Below, piece after piece: positions 1 through 8,687 of a stretch of DNA of 54,328 bases. The stretch lies in NCBI GenBank assembly GCA_002359315.1, contig DEMS01000005.1, forward strand, positions 1-54,328, in the 5' to 3' direction. A program made the translations under genes and the position numbers. A model generated the notes under the pieces. It was not told where the DNA came from. It ran no database searches and saw nothing but the letters and a program-made list of their open reading frames with translations. Numbering within the stretch: the first letter of the stretch is position 1; each line of letters begins with the position of its first letter. This DNA comes from Bacteroidetes bacterium UBA2664. GTDB lineage: Bacteria; Bacteroidota; Rhodothermia; Balneolales; Balneolaceae.

Positions 1-75
1 AACCTATTTCAGTATAAGACCGACTCAACTACTCCAAGGCAGAAGGCAGAAAGCAGAAGGCAAAAGTCAGGCATT

Positions 76-110
76 AAAAAGCCTCTCCGTTAAACGGGGA
101 GGCTTTTTTT
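76..110 (+). terminator. Rho-independent terminator
   Basis: Arms GCCTCTCCG and CGGGGAGGC pair with one G-T wobble, are flanked by A5 on the left, and run into T7 on the right. The A/T flanks make it potentially bidirectional. It separates an upstream gene outside the window from the peptide/propeller locus. Confidence 0.85.
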
Positions 111-209
111 GTGGGGTGTGGTCAAGAGAATAGACCGTTAGAGCTGCCTTCGAGGGGGTTACCTATCTGTCGTAAACGGTTTCAATGAAGTTACAAATAT
201 CAATAAAAC

Positions 210-238
210 TGTAAGGAAACGGTAAAATACTGTTCATA
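210..238 (+). promoter_or_regulatory. Promoter-like element, ECF-sigma type (copy 1 of 3)
   Basis: TGTAAGG at 210-216 and GTTCATA at 232-238 are separated by 15 bases. The same two blocks at the same spacing occur at 5242-5270 and 14252-14280. The spacing resembles a -35/-10 pair, and GTAA-type -35 boxes are common for extracytoplasmic-function sigma factors. It lies about 60 bases before the first usable start of the HTH gene. That it is a promoter is inference. Confidence 0.6.
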
Positions 239-300
239 CAGTTAATCAAAAGTGATTTCAAAGTTTCATTCTGTACAACTATTTGGGAAATGTGTAAAGA

Positions 301-726
301 TTGGGGCACTATTTTGAAATCCGGAACCCTGTAACTGTATCAAACCGATTCGATTTGAAAGCTCAGATGGCACAAAAAATATTGAGAGATGACATTGAGG
401 AGATTCCTGATGTGAATACCTGGGCAAAAAAACTGGGAATATCTACTCGTTGGTTATCAAAAATAATGAAAGAAGAGTATGGTGCTTCTCCGAAAAAATT
501 ATTGAGGATGAGACGATATGAATCGATCCGGGATTGTATTGATCGTGATCTGGAAATGACCGGGTTTTGTATTGCTATTGAGTCCGGTTTAAAAGATGAG
601 CATGCATTGTATAAGTTTCTGTCAACACATTATAACACCGGACTGAAGAAATTACGCAGAGAGATTTGGGCTGAAAAACTGGGTGAGGAAGCAGCGATCT
701 ATTTGCCGAATACTGATATAGAATAA
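301..726 (+). CDS. Stand-alone AraC-type helix-turn-helix protein
   Basis: This 141-residue protein consists almost entirely of an AraC-family DNA-binding domain. Residues about 36-120 show the usual two HTH units: WAKKLGIS-RWLSKIMKEEYG-SPKKLLR, then a second unit ending in LYKFLSTHYNTGLKKLRREIW. No ligand-binding or receiver domain is present, so it must be regulated by its own level or by a partner. The listed start is TTG; an in-frame ATG at 367 (residue 23) is a good alternative that keeps the whole HTH. It is the first gene after the promoter-like element and lies upstream of the cysteine-rich peptide and propeller genes. A role in regulating them is inferred from position only. Confidence 0.75.
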   Translation: MGHYFEIRNPVTVSNRFDLKAQMAQKILRDDIEEIPDVNTWAKKLGISTRWLSKIMKEEYGASPKKLLRMRRYESIRDCIDRDLEMTGFCIAIESGLKDEHALYKFLSTHYNTGLKKLRREIWAEKLGEEAAIYLPNTDIE

Positions 727-875
727 ACCATGCCCTGACGGAATATAAAGTTCCTGATTGGACTAACGAATGTACTTGAACGGATGATTTTATTGAATTT
801 AATTGGTAGTGAACGCCTATTGAAAAATTTGATGGGAAGTGATAACCAATAATAAAATCAAAAGAGAGGAGAACA

Positions 876-1097
876 ATGAAAAAGTTATTCATGACACTAC
901 TTCTGACATTTGCATTTTCAACGTTTACCAATGGTGTGGTATCTGCCAATAATTGTGATACAAAAGCAGATGCATGTTACACAAAATGTGATGAACGTTG
1001 GGGAGGAGATACTTACTGGGATGGTGCGGGCAGGAATTTCTGCAAATCGGGCTGTTTTTTTGCTGAAGCCGGATGTATCATAGCATCTTGGTTATAA
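876..1097 (+). CDS. Sec-secreted six-cysteine mini-protein, alpha-hairpinin-like spacing
   Basis: This 73-residue protein starts with a clear Sec signal peptide (KK, hydrophobic core, cleavage likely after VVSA at residue 24), leaving about 49 residues. The six cysteines follow a mirror pattern: CX6CX3C, 17 residues, CX3CX6C. Spacings of 4 and 7 place cysteines on one face of two helices, as in disulfide-stapled helical hairpins, so three disulfides are likely. The linker is rich in Gly, Trp and Asp. A strong ribosome site (GAGAGGAGA) precedes the ATG. A perfect 12-bp hairpin follows, then a propeller lipoprotein and an ABC pair. I do not recognise the family. It may be a bacteriocin-like or signalling peptide, but its role is unknown. 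Confidence 0.8.
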   Translation: MKKLFMTLLLTFAFSTFTNGVVSANNCDTKADACYTKCDERWGGDTYWDGAGRNFCKSGCFFAEAGCIIASWL

Positions 1098-1110
1098 ATT
1101 GACAAGAATG

Positions 1111-1144
1111 ATCTGCAAGCATGTTCTAGAAATATGCTTGCAGA
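1111..1144 (+). terminator. Perfect 12-bp inverted repeat after the six-Cys peptide
   Basis: ATCTGCAAGCAT (1111-1122) and ATGCTTGCAGAT (1133-1144) are perfect complements around a 10-base loop, followed by an AT-rich stretch (AACTTATTAATTT). It probably works as a leaky terminator or mRNA-stabilising hairpin, so the peptide would be made in excess over the lipoprotein downstream. The T-run is weak, so attenuation rather than full termination is likely. Confidence 0.7.
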
Positions 1145-1173
1145 TAACTTATTAATTTAATTAATCATATATA

Positions 1174-2160
1174 TTGAGAAACTTGAATAAATATTTATTT
1201 ATAAATGGGATAATACTCTTGAGTTTGTTACTGTCAGGTTGCAAACTTGAAGATCAAATCATTGAAAGTTTCAATATCTATGATGGATATTATTCAGAAA
1301 AATCATTGATTCTTGATGAAATAAAACGTGTAGAGTTGGATCTTCAGGATCACATGATCAGTTCTTTTTTTGTCACATCGGAGAATGAGATTTATCTGTT
1401 TGACCGGTCAGTGGGAATGATCTATAAAATGAATGAGAATGGACATATTAAATTGAAAACAGGTGGTATTGGCAAAGGGCCGGGAGAATTTGTCACAGAG
1501 AATCTAGCCTCACTTACCTATTGCGGAACAGACATTTTTTTTGCTTTTGATTGGAGCCAGGCCAGAATACAGGTTTATGATCTTGAGTTAAATCTTCTCC
1601 ATTCAATTCCACTCAATTCGGTCCCATATGATGTAAGTTGTGTGGATGATCGTAGATTGGCTGTTCTCTATGGGTATATGGAAAAAATTGACATCATTTC
1701 ATATGAGGGAGTTTTGTACAAAGAGATTCTGCCGGAGGCACCTTTTGGAGAGAGTAAGGAAGATGTTTTCAGGCACTTCAATTATATCAATCAGAACATC
1801 TATGCTTTGTCATATTACTTTAAGCCGGTGTTTTTGTTGGTAAACAATAAAGAGCAAAGTCAAAAAGAGATTATACTGTCTAAACTGGAGTTTCAAGATG
1901 TGCATTTTGCAGTAAGGAAGGCGTCTGAATTAAGAGATGAATTACATCTGTTTTATATGAATATAAATCTTGATCTATCTGAACCTGAATATAAGGTGAC
2001 ACATGTATTTCATAAGAATGATGGAGAGTATTTATACAGTTATCGAATGCCTGAACAGATTAGTCAACTTCATTTCATTTCCGATTTCAGAATTGCAACA
2101 CTTGAAGATTCGTTGAGAACTGTTGCTATATATGACTTTAAGATAGAAGACAATGAATAA
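1174..2160 (+). CDS. 6-bladed beta-propeller lipoprotein (short form)
   Basis: This 328-residue protein has a type II signal peptide with lipobox LLSGC (lipidated Cys23). It carries the family signature GKGPGEF at about 100-106, preceded by a blade of the form IYLFDRSVGMIYKMNENGHI. This matches the 6-bladed beta-propeller (NHL-like) lipoproteins abundant in Bacteroidota-group genomes, whose function is mostly unknown. The start is TTG, chosen because the signal peptide begins there. The last eight bases overlap the ABC ATPase start at 2153, so the two are translationally coupled. This lipoprotein may bind the upstream secreted peptide or deliver it to, or shield it from, the ABC pair; that is inference. 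It is about 50 residues shorter than the other propellers in the window. Confidence 0.8.
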   Translation: MRNLNKYLFINGIILLSLLLSGCKLEDQIIESFNIYDGYYSEKSLILDEIKRVELDLQDHMISSFFVTSENEIYLFDRSVGMIYKMNENGHIKLKTGGIGKGPGEFVTENLASLTYCGTDIFFAFDWSQARIQVYDLELNLLHSIPLNSVPYDVSCVDDRRLAVLYGYMEKIDIISYEGVLYKEILPEAPFGESKEDVFRHFNYINQNIYALSYYFKPVFLLVNNKEQSQKEIILSKLEFQDVHFAVRKASELRDELHLFYMNINLDLSEPEYKVTHVFHKNDGEYLYSYRMPEQISQLHFISDFRIATLEDSLRTVAIYDFKIEDNE

Positions 2161-2833
2161 GATAATTATTGACAATATCACACTTCAAAAGGGGAACGAA
2201 CTCATACTGAATGACATTAAAATTGAGCTCAGAGTGGGTCATTCATATTTACTGTATGGGAAAAATGGGGCCGGTAAAACGTCACTGTTGAGGTGTCTGA
2301 CAGGGATGGAAAAAAGTTTCAAGGGTAACATATCTTCTAATGGTGATGACTCAGTTGATCAAAACATAACCTATTTACCGGATACCTATTCTCTCCACGA
2401 TACAATTGAGATTGGAGCATACATTCAAAGTTTTCGATTACTTTTTGAGGCCAATGGATTATTTGATGCTGAACGATTTAAAAGAACCCATGACATGTTC
2501 AACATCAACTCATTTCTTGATAAAAATTTTGGGAGTCTGTCAAAAGGAATGATAAAAATGGTTTTTATTACGATTACGATGATGAAAAAATCAAATCTGA
2601 TTGTTTTGGATGAACCGTTTGAAGGCCTCGATATAGCGATGAAAAAAGGTTTATTAGAGTTGCTAATGGATGAAGTATCCCGGGATAAATTGCTGATAGT
2701 TTCATCCCATGAAGTAGCTGAGATATATAAACAATTTGATCAGCTGCTCGGAATAAGAGGGGGCAAGATAACATCTGTTTTAAATAAAGGAGAGGCCTTT
2801 ACGTATGAAGAGCTTATTCAACAAATACTTTGA
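2153..2833 (+). CDS. ABC transporter ATP-binding protein
   Basis: A 226-residue single ABC ATPase. Walker A GKNGAGKT is at 36-43, an LSKGM signature at about 129-133, Walker B LIVLDEP at 149-155, and an SSHE switch histidine near 184. The signature has K in place of the usual G (LSKGM), a form seen in export and immunity-type ATPases such as CcmA/NatA relatives. It overlaps the propeller gene by eight bases and is followed after six bases by a six-helix membrane protein, its probable partner. Size and arrangement resemble the two-component ABC exporters that give self-protection in bacteriocin loci. The substrate is unknown. Confidence 0.9.
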   Translation: MNKIIIDNITLQKGNELILNDIKIELRVGHSYLLYGKNGAGKTSLLRCLTGMEKSFKGNISSNGDDSVDQNITYLPDTYSLHDTIEIGAYIQSFRLLFEANGLFDAERFKRTHDMFNINSFLDKNFGSLSKGMIKMVFITITMMKKSNLIVLDEPFEGLDIAMKKGLLELLMDEVSRDKLLIVSSHEVAEIYKQFDQLLGIRGGKITSVLNKGEAFTYEELIQQIL

Positions 2834-2839
2834 AAAATC

Positions 2840-3661
2840 ATGAATATCAAGAGTTCATATTCTATAATTAGGGGATTGAAGGGTAAAAAGCTGGTTAAGA
2901 TGCCGGTTTTATTCATGCTTACGATGATATATGGTATTACTCTGCTCTATATCTCGTTAAATGAGATCGTCTGGCTTGGCAATACGGTAGCGTATGAAAT
3001 AAAATTTTGGGGTTACAGAGAACTACCGCCCGACTCTTATTCGAGTATTGTCTCAATTTTATTCATATTTATGTTTCTCCATCAACTCCATTTTATCCGG
3101 TGTTATGCGGAGTCCATTTTCAATAATACAACAATTCAATATCTCTATTTGAGTTCCCGGAGTGAACTGAAATTTTATCTCAACTACTTTTTTTGGAGGG
3201 CGATATCCCTGTTAAAAATCAATTTTCTTTATCTGCTACCCCTTTTAGCTCTCTATTATTTTAAAGAAGGTGTAATAGTTTATACGTTAGTAGCCAATGT
3301 GTATCACCTATTCGTTGCCACCCTGATCATAGCAGTCTTTTTTGATCTGTTCTTCTACCTTACTAAGAGGGTTCGATCAAGTGAATTTATAACACTTTTT
3401 ATCCTTTTATCAGCATCGTTGCTCAGTTTTGTCCTGCAAGGGATCGTTACAGAATTTGGCCAAATCCAGTATGTTAGCTTCATTCACCTAATCCCGGATA
3501 TCATTAGTATCCCGTATCAATATACATTGAAATCTCTGGGTGCCATTTACTCCCAAACCAAACTTTGCTATCCGGTATTTTCTTTGTTTTTGTTGTTTAT
3601 GGCAAGTGTTTTATTACATCGAAAGATGTTTTCAAGACTGCTGGAAGTGAAAAAATCATAA
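2840..3661 (+). CDS. Polytopic membrane protein, probable ABC permease partner
   Basis: A 273-residue protein with about six hydrophobic segments (roughly residues 18-38, 67-86, 120-141, 146-175, 183-203 and 241-261) and no soluble domain. It starts six bases after the ATPase stop codon, so the pair is almost certainly a two-subunit ABC transporter with one homodimeric or single six-helix permease. No family-level motif is recognised. It is last in the run of AraC-type HTH, peptide, propeller, ATPase and permease. A role in immunity or export for the six-Cys peptide is inferred from position. Confidence 0.7.
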   Translation: MNIKSSYSIIRGLKGKKLVKMPVLFMLTMIYGITLLYISLNEIVWLGNTVAYEIKFWGYRELPPDSYSSIVSILFIFMFLHQLHFIRCYAESIFNNTTIQYLYLSSRSELKFYLNYFFWRAISLLKINFLYLLPLLALYYFKEGVIVYTLVANVYHLFVATLIIAVFFDLFFYLTKRVRSSEFITLFILLSASLLSFVLQGIVTEFGQIQYVSFIHLIPDIISIPYQYTLKSLGAIYSQTKLCYPVFSLFLLFMASVLLHRKMFSRLLEVKKS

Positions 3662-3998
3662 ACAATCCTTTCTTTTGTTGCAGAATAGAATAGTTGGATC
3701 AATCCATTAGAATTATAATACTATAATTATAATAATAAAATTTGCTCTCTTGAATTGGAACTGCTAAGTTCGTTTGGAACTGCGAATTAGCAGGATCATT
3801 TTTGATAACCAATTTGCTATTTAAAAACACAGTGCACAAATAAAAAGGGAAAATTTGAAAAAGGCTTTCTTTAATGTCTGTATGTCGAATCTTGAATCTG
3901 AAGGTCAAATAGAACTATTTGTGAATTAACGTCGTCATGGATTTATTCACACCAAAATTTTATAGCGATCACTCCAAATCTTAAAATTAAATCAAAAA
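3662..3998. other. Intergenic, AT-rich, no gene seen
   Basis: Contains an AT-only run near 3709-3740 and two TTGGAACTGC-like copies near 3755-3785 flanking an imperfect palindrome (GCTAAGTTCG / CGAATTAGC). A 69-codon ORF on the minus strand has no start context or recognisable features and is not called. No convincing promoter or terminator is seen. Confidence 0.5.
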
Positions 3999-5147
3999 AT
4001 GTACAAACTTTTGATCCCTCTCATCATTTTCGTACTAATTTCCTGTTCAAGTGCACCCGAAATTGAGATTCCGGAAGATATCGCCGCAATGGAAAACGTA
4101 GCCGTTTATTCGGGTGATGTTGAACCGGTCTATTCAATATCATTTGAAAAAGAAGCCGTTTTTGGAGACACGGAGAGTGTATTTATTAACAGAATATCAG
4201 GAATTGATGTGGATAATGAGGGAAATTTATATCTGGCAGATTCGGGTGAAGCGACAGTTCATGTGTATGATTCAATCGGTAAATATAAATTCTCCATTGG
4301 CCAAAAGGGTGATGGGCCGGGCGAGTTTAATGCTGCCTACCGTCCCACTCTTTTTGAAGATGAACTGTATGTACTGGATGTTCAGCAGCAACGAATTTCG
4401 GTATTTGATCCGGCTGATGGCACCATTCAACGAACGATTTCAGTGGGTGGCGGTGGAAATGACTTAAGTGGATTCCCCAACTCTTTTACTCCCATGTCTG
4501 GGAATAGGTTTTTGGTTTATTACTCGTCAATGTCGCGTGATGGTGAGCGATTTTTGAGAAAATTGAACGCAAGGATACTGGATGCAGAAGGCAAAATCAT
4601 CGAGTCTGACATCATAGACTTTGAACCGGGAGAAATGTTCATGATACAGAGTGAAAATTCTATTCAGATCATGTCATTCCCTTTCATGCGCGATTCAAAA
4701 GCTGTACTTGATCAGGATGAGAATATCATTTGGGGATATACTGACCGAATTTTCCTTCAGGTAGTATCACTCGACGGTGAGTATAATAGATCAATCTATT
4801 TTTCCCGTGAAAATCCACCATTAGACCGCGCTGCACTGATCGATAATAATGAAGATAGCGCCATACGTGATGCGATCCGGTCACTGGATGTCCCTTCAAC
4901 CTGCCCGGCTTTCGGAAATCTATTGGTTGATGATGAAAATAGAATCTGGCTTGAATTACATACAGAGGATGAAAATGAGAGTGAGTGGTGGGTTTTAGAT
5001 GAAACCGGAGAAAAATTGGCACTTTTTTTACGTCCCGATAACCATCAACTTGAACGAGTTAAAAACGGTTATGTCTATTTCAGGGAAACGGATGAAGAAA
5101 CGGGTTTACAAGAGGTGGTGAAATACAGATATCAGTTTCAATCCTAA
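3999..5147 (+). CDS. 6-bladed beta-propeller lipoprotein
   Basis: A 382-residue lipoprotein with lipobox LISC (Cys16). The family motif GDGPGEF is at 104-110, after the blade sequence GIDVDNEGNLYLADSG. A C-terminal blade contains NRIWLELHTEDENESEWWVLD. It is closest to the propellers at 29876 and 31064: all three share an N-terminal LENVTVYS-like strand, the GIDVDNEG blade and an ending of the form ...VVKYR(Y/I)Q. It stands alone here, without a nearby peptide gene. It may be a surface-exposed or periplasmic binding protein; the ligand is unknown. Confidence 0.85.
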   Translation: MYKLLIPLIIFVLISCSSAPEIEIPEDIAAMENVAVYSGDVEPVYSISFEKEAVFGDTESVFINRISGIDVDNEGNLYLADSGEATVHVYDSIGKYKFSIGQKGDGPGEFNAAYRPTLFEDELYVLDVQQQRISVFDPADGTIQRTISVGGGGNDLSGFPNSFTPMSGNRFLVYYSSMSRDGERFLRKLNARILDAEGKIIESDIIDFEPGEMFMIQSENSIQIMSFPFMRDSKAVLDQDENIIWGYTDRIFLQVVSLDGEYNRSIYFSRENPPLDRAALIDNNEDSAIRDAIRSLDVPSTCPAFGNLLVDDENRIWLELHTEDENESEWWVLDETGEKLALFLRPDNHQLERVKNGYVYFRETDEETGLQEVVKYRYQFQS

Positions 5148-5406
5148 CAAAATTCATTTTTTTAATGAATAAAATCGGCTTTGTGCAATAAGATTATTCA
5201 CAATAGAACAGCGTGATACTGATCAACTAAATAATTTATTTTGTAAGGGAACTTCAATGAAGTGTTCATACAATGGTTAGGTATTTCAAGAAAATATAAG
5301 GAGTTGCAGTTTACACTATCTTCAACTATAATTTTCAATTGAGAAGAATGATTCGTTGAGAGAAATACTGTTTAAAAATAAAATATTTTGATTGCGTCAG
5401 AGGGTT
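5148..5406. other. Intergenic region upstream of the RND locus
   Basis: This stretch holds the second promoter-like element (5242-5270). AAGGAG at about 5299-5304 is followed only by very short ORFs. The AGAGGG just before an ATG at 5407 looks like a ribosome site for the interrupted N-terminal fragment described next. Nothing else is recognised. Confidence 0.5.
5242..5270 (+). promoter_or_regulatory. Promoter-like element, ECF-sigma type (copy 2 of 3)
   Basis: TGTAAGG (5242-5248) and GTTCATA (5264-5270) with a 15-base spacer, identical blocks and spacing to copies at 210 and 14252. Spacer bases differ, so this is not a simple recent duplication. It would drive the RND efflux locus, with a leader of roughly 130 bases before the ATG at 5407. 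Confidence 0.6.
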
Positions 5407-5547
5407 ATGGGAATCGAAAAAGGGAAGAATGAAAGTGAGAGACCCGGCTTTTTGAACTGGATAAGTACAAGGTTTGCTCAATTTTGTATTCAAAAACTGA
5501 AACTGGATATTTTAGAACTGAAACTATCAATTGGCCCCGATTTCTGA
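5407..5547 (+). pseudogene. Possible separated N-terminus of the RND permease, ended by an in-frame TGA
   Basis: An ATG at 5407, preceded by AGAGGG, opens 46 codons that end in TGA at 5545. The frame is the same as that of the permease downstream. Its first 24 codons read like the start of a Bacteroidota RND pump (…RPGFLNWISTRFA), which would normally run straight into the …LNRPITAF segment now found at about 5575. The roughly 90 bases between look like inserted sequence and carry the stop. Either the pump now starts at TTG 5572, or this is a disabled start, or there is a sequence error. Confidence 0.4.
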
Positions 5548-5571
5548 AAATCTGTCCTAAATCCTGAAAAA

Positions 5572-8500
5572 TTGCTCCTAAACCGTCCCATAACCGCATT
5601 TATTCTGATTCTGGCTGCATTCATTTTTGGAGGGTTGGCTCTGAAAGAGTTGTCGGTAGACCTGCTGCCCGATGTTGACTCTCCAAACCTGGTTGTGCGA
5701 ACCGACTGGCAGGGAGCCTCCCCAACAGAAGTTGAGACGCGCATCAATGAGAGGATGGAAGCATTACTGAGTACAATTCCCGGCGTAGAAAGTGTCCATG
5801 GATTTGCCAGACAGGGACAAAGTGTGATTTACCTCAATTTTCGGTGGGGACACAACATGGACCTCGCTTTTTTAAATGTGCGAGAAAAATTGGATCAGGT
5901 GCAGTATATGATGCCGGAACAGGCATCTCGTCCGCAACTCATCTTTAACACCACGGCTGATGAACCGATTGCGGTGCTGGCTATAACTGCCAAGGATCGT
6001 CCAAACAATGAATTTGAAACTCGGCTTGCATTAAAACGATGGGCTGAACAAGTGCTCTCTCGTCGGCTTGAACAGGCAGAGGGAATCGCACAGGTGGTTC
6101 CGGTAGGCGCCGTTGTGCCGGAAGTGCAGATTCGATATCTGCCGAGAGAGGTCGACCGGTACGGCTTGACATTAAATCAGGTTCAGAACCTTATTCGTGA
6201 AGCTAATATCTTCACTTCGAGCGGTGAATTGCGTGATGGCTGGTATCGATACTCGATGAAAATAGAGAGCCGGATTGGTGAACTGGAAGATTTGGAAAAA
6301 GTCCCGGTTACCCGTCTTGGTCAAGGCAGGATCCTCACACTTGGTGAAATAGCTGAGATCACTCTTGATGAGACTGATCCCACATCATTTGCAACACTGG
6401 AGGGTGAACGGGTTCTTAATTTGCTTGTGAAAAAGGAGTTTGGCAGTAATACAGTGGAAGTATTTGATACCCTGATGCCCCTCATTGAGGAGATGAGGGA
6501 ACTCTATCCGAATATCAGCATTGAGATTCTGAGAGAAGAGGCCACATTTATTCGTAATGCGATTAATAATCTCCTGCAAACACTTTTCATAGGCGGTATA
6601 CTCGCATTCTTAGTTCTTTTTACTTTTTTAAATGATATTCGAACCCCGATCACGATCGGTGTTGCCATTCCGGTATCCATATTCATCACCTTTTTTGTGA
6701 TGTTTAGTTCAGGTATCCAGTTAAATATTGTCTCATTAAGTGGACTAACACTTGGAATTGGCCTGCTTTTAGACAATGCTATTGTTGTACTGGAGAATAT
6801 CAATCGTCATATGCCGATATCAAAATCGATCAAAAAGGCGGCAAAAAACGGAACCAAAGAGATCTCTTTAGCAGTCACAGCATCTACTTTTACTACCATA
6901 TCGGTTTTTCTGCCACTCATCTTTTTAGGTGGATTTGAAGGTGCATTTTTTCAGGATCAGGCATACACGCTTTCTATCAGTTTACTTGCTTCACTATTTG
7001 TTGCACTTATCATTCTGCCGGTACTTGTATTGCAGATTCTGGAACATCGGCAGAAGAAGTTACAACAAGAAGATTTTAAAGGAGAGGGCCAACTCAACAC
7101 CCGAAAATTTTTCGATAATATGCTGATGGGGTATGAAAGCAGTCTGAAACGAGTTCTGAAACGGCCGGTTTGGATCTTTACAATCGCTGCTTTATTGGTC
7201 GCAGCAGCAGGATACGCATTTATAGTTGTTCCAAAAACAATGCTGCCTGAGGATGAGCCCAAACTCGTATCGTATCGAGTTCAACTGCCGGGAAATACTT
7301 CCCTGTCATCAACCATGGAGGCCGCCGATGCGCTTATGTTAAAAGTACAGAATGCCGGGCTGGGTGAAGGGCGTATTCAGATGGCAGGAGGGTATACCGA
7401 CCAGACAAATCTTGCCAACCTGTCACAAGAGGGGCTGAACAAATTTACCATATCGCTCCCGGTGAATGGCTATGGAGAAGCAGGAAGGGCTTCAGAATTG
7501 ATGCGGGAATTTGATGATGATTTTCCGGACTGGACCGTAGAACCGCTGACGGCTGCACAGAGTTGGAGTGCACTGATTGGAGCTGATCAGCCCCCTGTTG
7601 TATTCCGGTTGATTGGAATGAATCGGGCTGAGAGTGAACGATCAGCATCAGTACTTCAACAATCACTTGTAGACGCCGGGCTACCGGTGATGTTACGAAA
7701 GCAGTATGAACAAGAAGTGGATACCTGGAATCTAAGATTTCGAATGGATCGCATGTTACAACTTGGGATCAATGAGCAAGAGGTGATTCGTTATCTTGAA
7801 TCCGTGACTCGCGGAAGTTTTGTCAGTGATTGGACGCGCGAGGATGAGCGGATCGGAATCAGGCTATTGGGCAATCAAACCCATATTTATGATCCTTCTG
7901 AAATTGCACTACGGCTTGGCAGTCGTGAAATTCCCTTGAGTTATATCGCCGAAATTGAACGTACGTCTGAACCCGAACAGCTTGAACGAGTGGATCAAAC
8001 CCCTGTGTTAAGTTATGTGGCCGATTGGGAACTGGCTGACTGGTGGTGGAATCGGGGTAAAACGATGGAGACCATTCGTGATTTTGTTCGAAGCACCGGA
8101 ACTGAGGTACAGGTTGCCGGAAACGCATTGATGGTTCAGAAACTGATGACCGATATGGGGAAATTGCTTCTGCTTAGTATCCTGATCATCTATATCATTC
8201 TGGCCATCCAGTTTGAAAACCTGAAATATCCGTTGATTATTATTCTTGCCGTACCGTTTGCGTGGGTGGGATCACTTTTAATCATGTGGATAACCGGTAC
8301 CGGACTCAACGCGATGTCGTTTATGGGTGTGTTGATCCTCACCGGTATAGCCGTGAATGACTCGATATTGAAAGTAGATTTTATGAGGCGTTATCTCGAA
8401 ACGACCGGAAACTTGCGCGAAGCGATCGAATTGGCAGGAAAACACCGGTTTCGTCCGGTAGTGATGACAAGTGTTACGACCATTTTAGGACTGGTACCGA

Positions 8501-8655
8501 TGTTAATACCATTTGGAGAAGGATACGCCTTTCGTCAGTCCCTGGCCCTTGCATTGATGGGCGGCATGATCACAAGTACCATTTTAACACTCTATCTAAT
8601 CCCGGTTATATTTGGCTGGCTAGAGAAAAATCATAAATATGAAGAGGAATTATAA
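5572..8655 (+). CDS. RND-family efflux permease (HAE1/AcrB-like), first of two
   Basis: A 1027-residue inner-membrane proton-driven efflux subunit. The first helix and the conserved LLPDVDSP segment open the protein. The TM4 motif GLLLDNAIVVLENI and the TM10 motif GIAVNDSIL are present, giving the Asp-Asn / Asn-Asp form of the relay rather than the AcrB Asp-Asp/Lys form. Two large periplasmic loops and 12 helices fit the family. The only in-frame start after the TGA at 5545 is TTG 5572, which leaves almost no cytoplasmic N-terminus and has no ribosome site, so the 5' end is suspect. It is followed after 32 bases by the adaptor and then by a second permease. The substrate is unknown: drugs, bile-like compounds or the peptides encoded nearby. 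Confidence 0.9.
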   Translation: MLLNRPITAFILILAAFIFGGLALKELSVDLLPDVDSPNLVVRTDWQGASPTEVETRINERMEALLSTIPGVESVHGFARQGQSVIYLNFRWGHNMDLAFLNVREKLDQVQYMMPEQASRPQLIFNTTADEPIAVLAITAKDRPNNEFETRLALKRWAEQVLSRRLEQAEGIAQVVPVGAVVPEVQIRYLPREVDRYGLTLNQVQNLIREANIFTSSGELRDGWYRYSMKIESRIGELEDLEKVPVTRLGQGRILTLGEIAEITLDETDPTSFATLEGERVLNLLVKKEFGSNTVEVFDTLMPLIEEMRELYPNISIEILREEATFIRNAINNLLQTLFIGGILAFLVLFTFLNDIRTPITIGVAIPVSIFITFFVMFSSGIQLNIVSLSGLTLGIGLLLDNAIVVLENINRHMPISKSIKKAAKNGTKEISLAVTASTFTTISVFLPLIFLGGFEGAFFQDQAYTLSISLLASLFVALIILPVLVLQILEHRQKKLQQEDFKGEGQLNTRKFFDNMLMGYESSLKRVLKRPVWIFTIAALLVAAAGYAFIVVPKTMLPEDEPKLVSYRVQLPGNTSLSSTMEAADALMLKVQNAGLGEGRIQMAGGYTDQTNLANLSQEGLNKFTISLPVNGYGEAGRASELMREFDDDFPDWTVEPLTAAQSWSALIGADQPPVVFRLIGMNRAESERSASVLQQSLVDAGLPVMLRKQYEQEVDTWNLRFRMDRMLQLGINEQEVIRYLESVTRGSFVSDWTREDERIGIRLLGNQTHIYDPSEIALRLGSREIPLSYIAEIERTSEPEQLERVDQTPVLSYVADWELADWWWNRGKTMETIRDFVRSTGTEVQVAGNALMVQKLMTDMGKLLLLSILIIYIILAIQFENLKYPLIIILAVPFAWVGSLLIMWITGTGLNAMSFMGVLILTGIAVNDSILKVDFMRRYLETTGNLREAIELAGKHRFRPVVMTSVTTILGLVPMLIPFGEGYAFRQSLALALMGGMITSTILTLYLIPVIFGWLEKNHKYEEEL

Positions 8656-8687
8656 AAATAAGATCAATTTTAAAAAAGGTTTATGTT

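Larger units (their letters stand above)
1..300. other. Intergenic leader region before the AraC-type HTH gene
   Basis: No gene is seen here. Bases 36-67 carry several tandem GGCAGAA-like repeats, similar to the GGCAGAGGGCAGAAG arms at 9895-9935, so they may be copies of one intergenic repeat family. A Rho-independent terminator follows at 76-110, probably ending a gene outside the window. A promoter-like element lies at 210-238. The stretch GGGGGTTAC near 155-163, followed shortly by ATCTGTC, is also found at 17785-17803 upstream of the first precursor peptide. Confidence 0.6.

Noticed and set aside
575..949. 124-codon ORF on the minus strand across the AraC-type gene end and the peptide start
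   Set aside because: It overlaps two better supported genes, and its protein has no domain or ribosome site. It is a shadow ORF.
3699..3908. 69-codon minus-strand ORF in the intergenic gap
   Set aside because: The region is very AT-rich, the product shows no recognisable feature and there is no start context.
5545..5547. TGA in the RND 5' region as a recoded codon (selenocysteine or reassigned)
   Set aside because: Other genes in the window end in TGA as a normal stop (for example the exporter and HlyD), and no SECIS-like or suppressor feature was seen.
5405..5599. Minus-strand ORF over the RND 5' region
   Set aside because: It lies opposite the plus-strand fragment that reads like an RND N-terminus, and has no features of its own.
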